The translations under genes and the position numbers were made by a program. A DNA stretch of 21,114 nt, taken from Chromera velia. Its lineage: Eukaryota; Sar; Chromeraceae. Under the pieces are notes generated by a model, which made no database searches, was not told the DNA's origin, and saw nothing but the letters and a program-made list of their open reading frames with translations. Of this stretch, positions 19,380 through 21,114 are shown in pieces (the first letter of the stretch is position 1; each line of letters starts with the position of its first letter). The DNA lies in the NCBI GenBank assembly GCA_018398765.1, contig JAHBMJ010002022.1, positions 1-21,114 of the forward strand. The letters run 5' to 3'.

Positions 19380-20411
19380 GAGAGACAGATAGGGATCTTT
19401 CCGTGTGCGCGCACAAAAGCACAGGTACGCAAAGTCTTTCCTTTCCTCCACGGAGAGTCCACCCGAAAGATCGAATACTTCTCCACAGCCATAGAAGCAT
19501 TCTCTTCCTTTCGGCTGGGCCTTCCTCTCGATCGAGAGTCTGAGCAATTGGCTCAGTGCGATGTCTAAACTCCAGTCTTCCTCTCATTCCCTGCCATTCT
19601 GGCCCCGTGCGCGAAGAAATTTTGCAAAGCAAAGCAAGGACCGACCCGGAGGGCTTCGCACGAAGTCCCGAAAGTTGTATCTTGAAATGAACCCATGCTG
19701 AGCAGCTGCATGCACGATTCGAGTCATCAAAGGTTGTTTGCGATATTAATGTTTGATCAGCTTTGTATCTGTATCTGCGTGGATTGATGGCATTTTGGGG
19801 CAGACAACATACCACAAGACTAGACCAAAGGTGGCAGGTACAGCGTTGAGCAAGGAGAAAGGGTCAGAGCGGTATGAAGCGAAGAAAGGCATGCATAGAA
19901 AGGCAGGGGTACATCGGGTTGCAGAGAATACAAGAGGTCTTTCAGTATGAGGAAAAGGGAATGTGCACGAGGTGCGGGACTCGTCAGCACAGCCCTTCTC
20001 GGAGCCTGCTCCGCATGGATACCCCTTCGTCATCGGATTGGAATGGAAGGACGGCTGTTTGACTGACTGACTTACTGACTGACCAATGTGATTCGCCATC
20101 ATACCGGTCTTGCTGAGCACATGGTGCCACGTTTCGTCCATAGCAGCAAAGAGGTGGCCTGCCGTGTTGACGAATGCAGCTCTGGCTCTGGAGAACTCCT
20201 CCTCCCTTGTGATAAGCAGCTTCCCGACAGCAAAGCACATGACCACAAACAACGCCACGGTTCGAAGCCATATATGATACTTCCGGTAACACTTTGCCAA
20301 GTTGGTGAGGACCCCTTTGACCCTCCAGCTCAAGACGCTGGGCTTCCGACTCCCCTTGTCCTTGCCACCCCTCCCCTCTCCCTCCTCGATAGTCCTTTCA
20401 GCCTCTTCCAT
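14770..20411 (-). CDS. CHASE-domain receptor-like membrane protein, seven exons
   Basis: Minus-strand exons: 20411-20105, 19539-19429, 19302-19054, 18603-18255, 17821-17395, 16901-16859 and 16463-14770. All introns are GT-AG and every join keeps frame, giving 1,059 residues. The ATG at 20411 has no nearby upstream in-frame ATG. Residues ~47-67 are a membrane segment. Residues ~70-481 fit the CHASE ligand-sensing domain: AVRAFAFLPLVP...RDRYEKEG, the GIDFRSS...ASHIERTRRTGKTTVSG block, AAAVPLF, DLRLFGLVVAILEVQ, LTVALFD and GRRWALQ align with the order seen in plant cytokinin receptors. Residues 482-496 are a second hydrophobic segment, then CxxW/Arg-rich sequence and a ~500-residue Ser/Gly/Pro-rich tail. 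No histidine-kinase or cyclase domain is visible. The weakest join is exon 5 to 6, where GC|GTATGT at 17378 competes and an extra exon near 17230 is possible. Confidence 0.78.
16464..16858 (-). other. Intron 6 of the CHASE gene, with AT-rich patch
   Basis: Donor G|GTCAGTC and acceptor TTCTTGCAG on the minus strand. The middle (about 16630-16790) is more AT-rich than the surrounding exons and happens to be open in a plus and a minus frame. Neither product resembles a family I know, so I read it as intron. Confidence 0.5.
19341..19376 (+). repeat. (CAGA)n microsatellite in CHASE intron 2
   Basis: About nine GACA/CAGA units. On the gene strand this is (TCTG)n, close to the acceptor of the 126-bp intron between exons 2 and 3, where it supplies a pyrimidine-rich stretch. 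Confidence 0.88.
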
Positions 20412-20543
20412 CACGATGTTAAGAACCCCTCCTCTGCATTTCTTCTCGGCGGCAGGTGATCAGGAGCTGCACGTGCTCACGAAACTTTTGCACAAGGATC
20501 GATCTATTCACTGAGAATGGTATTGTCCGTGCACGACTCAATT

Positions 20544-20854
20544 GGCCCCGGAAAGCGAAGCGGGGGGCACTTAGAACAGAAATACCCCAGCCCACGTGCG
20601 TGCACGCTGTGGCCCCGGAAAGCGAAGCGGGGGGCACTTACAAAACAGAAATACCCCAGCCCACGTGCATGGCCCCGGAAAGCGAAGCGGGGGGCACTTA
20701 GAAAACAGAAATACCCCAGCCCACGTGCGTGCATGGCCCCGGAAAGCGAAGCGGGGGGCACTTAGAAAACAGAAATACCCCAGCCAACGTGCATGGCCCC
20801 GGAAAGCGAAACGGGGGGCACTTAGAAAACAGAAATACCCCAGCCCACGTGCAT
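20544..20854 (-). repeat. Five-unit tandem repeat (60-67 bp) upstream of the CHASE gene
   Basis: Units start at 20544, 20611, 20671, 20735 and 20795, each opening GGCCCCGGAAAGCGAAGCGG and ending with CCCACGTGC. Unit length varies by presence or absence of GTGC or TGCACGCTGT at the joints. Most units contain the palindrome CACGTG. The array begins about 130 bp upstream of the CHASE start codon and merges with the right arm of the inverted repeat. The left arm has a single unit. Confidence 0.92.
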
Positions 20855-21114
20855 GCACGCTGTCTTTCGGCAAAAACCCGGCCCCGAAAGGCTGAATGTT
20901 GCGCCAAATGTGTGTGCGTCAGGTGGACTTCAGACCCGATTACCCGATTTTCGCCGAAAAAAGGCCCCGGAAAGATCCCACCCCAAATGGTCTAGAAAAG
21001 CGTGCATAAACCCGCATCGTCATGCATGCGTGCGTCAGTAGCCCCGGAAAGCGACAGACTGCATCCCCGGGCTTTTTTCCTGGGGGAGGAGGGGTTCTAC
21101 GGCTTTTCCCGCGG
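20793..21114 (-). repeat. Right arm of inverted dispersed repeat
   Basis: Reverse complement of 111-435 with mostly transition differences. It reaches the last base of the window, so its outer boundary and any target duplication cannot be seen. Confidence 0.85.

Noticed and set aside
20544..20854. CRISPR-like array
   Set aside because: The whole 60-67-bp unit repeats, with no unique spacers, and the setting is eukaryotic.
1..21114. Whole window as one giant transposon with terminal inverted repeats
   Set aside because: The repeats are dispersed-looking, one arm contains a tandem array, no transposition gene spans the interior, and the right arm is cut by the window end so no target duplication can be tested. 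Kept only as an alternative.

Overview
Eukaryotic nuclear DNA, most likely from a microalga or other protist. The evidence is GT-AG introns with pyrimidine-rich 3' ends, mixed base composition, abundant microsatellites and transposons, and a CHASE-domain receptor. A chromerid such as Chromera velia is my best guess, from the style of the genes only; nothing here proves the species.

Layout. (1) 111-435 is one arm of a ~325-bp dispersed repeat. Its other arm, inverted, is at 20793-21114, next to a five-unit tandem array (20544-20854). (2) About 882-3176 (+) is a three-exon gene for a conserved uncharacterised protein carrying SQFNCLE and DRTQGPACA motifs; its second intron is packed with microsatellites and a 23-base G run. 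(3) 3177-3632 is AT-rich non-coding DNA, interrupted by a complete LTR retrotransposon at 3633-13160. That element is Ty1/copia-like by its reverse transcriptase, with LTRs of 537 and 466 bp and a 5-bp target duplication TCTAT. It encodes an RGG-type gag, an aspartic protease, an HHCC/DDE integrase, a YVDD reverse transcriptase and an RNase H. (4) Nested in its 3' tail is a 1,224-bp hAT transposon derivative (11167-12390) with 8-bp target duplications CTGATAAC and a transposase remnant. (5) 13166-14769 is repeat-rich intergenic DNA. (6) 20411 to 14770 (-) is a seven-exon gene for a predicted 1,059-residue protein: one N-terminal membrane segment, an extracytoplasmic CHASE sensor domain, a second hydrophobic segment, and a ~560-residue Ser/Gly/Pro-rich tail with no visible kinase or cyclase.

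The two host genes are convergent, with the transposon nest between them. Both have the same repeat upstream in the same orientation relative to the gene. The retroelement is inactivated in an unusual way. The gag-pol frame stays in register for 4.8 kb but holds ten nonsense codons, and every one can be explained by a single transition. The LTRs differ at about 19 positions, 18 of them transitions. This suggests methylation- or RIP-like C-to-T damage rather than ordinary decay. The element also seems to carry spliceosomal introns, and its 5' LTR alone has a 63-bp fold-back duplication.

All splice joins and alignments were made by eye from reading frame, splice-site appearance and remembered family motifs; no search was run.
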